This document shows, one piece after another, positions 62,982 through 64,000 of a DNA stretch of 64,000 nucleotides. This stretch comes from Bordetella sp. LUAb4 (GTDB taxonomy: Bacteria; Pseudomonadota; Gammaproteobacteria; Burkholderiales; Burkholderiaceae_B). The first letter of the stretch is position 1; every line of letters starts with the position of its first letter. Position numbers and translations under genes: made by a program. The notes beneath the pieces are model-generated. The model had not been told where the DNA came from. It ran no database searches and worked only from the letters and a program-made list of their open reading frames with translations. The DNA is taken from contig NZ_JAHPZX010000008.1 of NCBI RefSeq assembly GCF_021325795.1, forward strand, positions 202,436-266,435, written 5' to 3'.

Positions 62982-64000
62982 TCAGAACGTGAACATGACC
63001 GACAAGGCGACCGTGCAGGGTTCCACCTTCATGAAGTCGGGTTTCCGCAGCGGCCAGCCCAGCGAGAAGTCATAGTTCGCCGCCACATAAGGCATAGGCA
63101 CCCGGCCACGCACGCCTACGACCGCGCCCACCAAGGTTCGATTCTCGACGTAACGAACGGCCTGGCCACTGACGCGCCCCACGTCCACGCCTGTATAAAG
63201 CTGCTGTCCGCTGCTTCCGATCAACCATGCGACGTCATTGCGCAAGAACCACCCGTTCTCCGCGGCCATGGTCATCTGCCCGTCGAAGCCCCTCACGGCG
63301 TAGCGATTGCCCACCGTGAAATAGTCGGCGGGCATGATCTTGGTCTTCGCGTGCTGCCAGCGCCAAGTTCCCTGATAGGCGAACTGCTGTCCCAATATCT
63401 GAAATGGCGCATAGGCGCTCAGATTGGCCATCAGGATGGTGCTGCGACCATTCCAATCTGGTTCGCCGAGCATCACGCCAGGATTCTTGGACATGCCAGG
63501 CAAAGAGGTACGCACCCCCGCGCTCCCGTCCAAGACAAAATTACCGAAATAGTGCCGGTGTCCGAGCAACACGTCATAGCCGACCACATCCCGATTCTGC
63601 ACGCCGATGCTGTAACCGCTGATCCGGTTATTGGACCACTTGCGCCACATCTTGACGCTGGCGCTGCCCTTGTAATTCGCTCCCCGATACGGCACGACGC
63701 CCACGCCACCGCTGATCTGCTTGCTCGTTCCCTCATAGACGATAGGCTCATAGAAGCCCGCCACTGTTTGCCGATAGCCTGACTGTGAGGCGTCGACGAA
63801 TAAGGACCAATATCCAACCGGCACGCTGTAGCTCAAGGACGACGAGCGCGTGCCAGCGTTACGGTTCGCCATACCGGCATTGCTGTTCCAGGCGAACGAC
63901 AATTGATCGTAGAGGAATAAGGGCGAATCCAGCGTCAGGCCCGCATTGATCTGGTCACGACCGGTAGAGTCCAGGCCCGCGTTGTCGCCGCCCAGATAGC
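62982..64000 (-). CDS. FhaC/ShlB/CdiB-type outer-membrane transporter, N-terminus beyond window
   Basis: Two-partner secretion transporter of the Omp85 superfamily. The visible 339 residues are the beta-barrel: YLGGDNAGLDSTGRDQINAG, PVGYWSLFVDASQSGYRQTV, the VGNRYAVRGFDGQMTMAAEN segment that holds the conserved VRGY/F-like tip of loop 6, and QQLYTGVDVGRVSG, ending KVEPCTVALSVMFTF with a terminal Phe. It lies about 180 bases upstream of the exoprotein on the same strand, so it should export that protein. The POTRA domains and start are off the right edge. Confidence 0.92.
   Translation of the reverse strand, partial: YLGGDNAGLDSTGRDQINAGLTLDSPLFLYDQLSFAWNSNAGMANRNAGTRSSSLSYSVPVGYWSLFVDASQSGYRQTVAGFYEPIVYEGTSKQISGGVGVVPYRGANYKGSASVKMWRKWSNNRISGYSIGVQNRDVVGYDVLLGHRHYFGNFVLDGSAGVRTSLPGMSKNPGVMLGEPDWNGRSTILMANLSAYAPFQILGQQFAYQGTWRWQHAKTKIMPADYFTVGNRYAVRGFDGQMTMAAENGWFLRNDVAWLIGSSGQQLYTGVDVGRVSGQAVRYVENRTLVGAVVGVRGRVPMPYVAANYDFSLGWPLRKPDFMKVEPCTVALSVMFTF

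Overview
The window is high-GC beta-proteobacterial DNA that looks like Bordetella or a close relative in the Alcaligenaceae. The reasons are five Bug-type periplasmic solute receptors, many small catabolic operons with LysR, LacI or AraC regulators, Tat-exported molybdo-enzymes, a FecI/FecR/TonB-receptor iron locus, and a FhaB/FhaC-type two-partner secretion locus. No rRNA or tRNA gene was recognised. The species cannot be fixed from the sequence alone.

Region 1 (1-11.8 kb): a two-subunit molybdenum hydroxylase (partial at the left edge); a glucarate dehydratase plus Bug receptor operon facing a LacI-family regulator across a perfect 16-bp operator; a quinone oxidoreductase; and five scattered small genes (2.6, 7.3, 9.2, 9.9 and 10.6 kb) that appear to form an undescribed paralogous family. 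Region 2 (11.8-20.5 kb): a DipZ/CcdA-thioredoxin fusion with a Gly-Ala-Met repeat linker, then a minus-strand catabolic/transport cluster (Bug, Ldh2-type dehydrogenase, Bug, MBL hydrolase, solute-binding protein) with a divergent LysR gene. Region 3 (20.5-22.3 kb): a translationally coupled ATPase plus PD-(D/E)xK-like nuclease pair that resembles a defence island cassette. Region 4 (22.4-29.1 kb): an iron-uptake locus with an ECF sigma factor, FecR, a TonB receptor and three coupled inner-membrane genes (DUF3649, PepSY, DUF3325).

Region 5 (29.4-34.9 kb): a catabolic cluster (VOC protein, LacI regulator, cupin, Bug, SnoaL-like, two SDRs) bracketed by two copies of one operator in opposite orientation. 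Region 6 (34.9-45.6 kb): a J-like membrane protein, a DUF2846-type lipoprotein, an SRPBCC protein, a serine hydrolase, an FAH-family hydrolase, an AraC regulator, a NERD-helicase, a flavin monooxygenase and a fifth Bug receptor. A decayed RelE-like toxin/antitoxin pair follows.

Region 7 (46.1-64 kb) is the most notable. A FhaC/CdiB-like transporter (partial at the right edge) and a 3.2-kresidue FhaB/CdiA-like exoprotein end in a REase-fold toxin with a coupled immunity gene. Downstream lie three displaced toxin/immunity modules, each starting with a fragment of the exoprotein gene broken at a different point. All four toxin genes overlap their immunity genes by ATGA. One module is split by an IS21-family element, one carries an in-frame amber codon and abuts an IS3-family remnant, and two immunity genes share a nearly identical 3' end with a perfect palindrome at the stop codon. 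This is the record of repeated toxin-module replacement at a contact-dependent inhibition locus.
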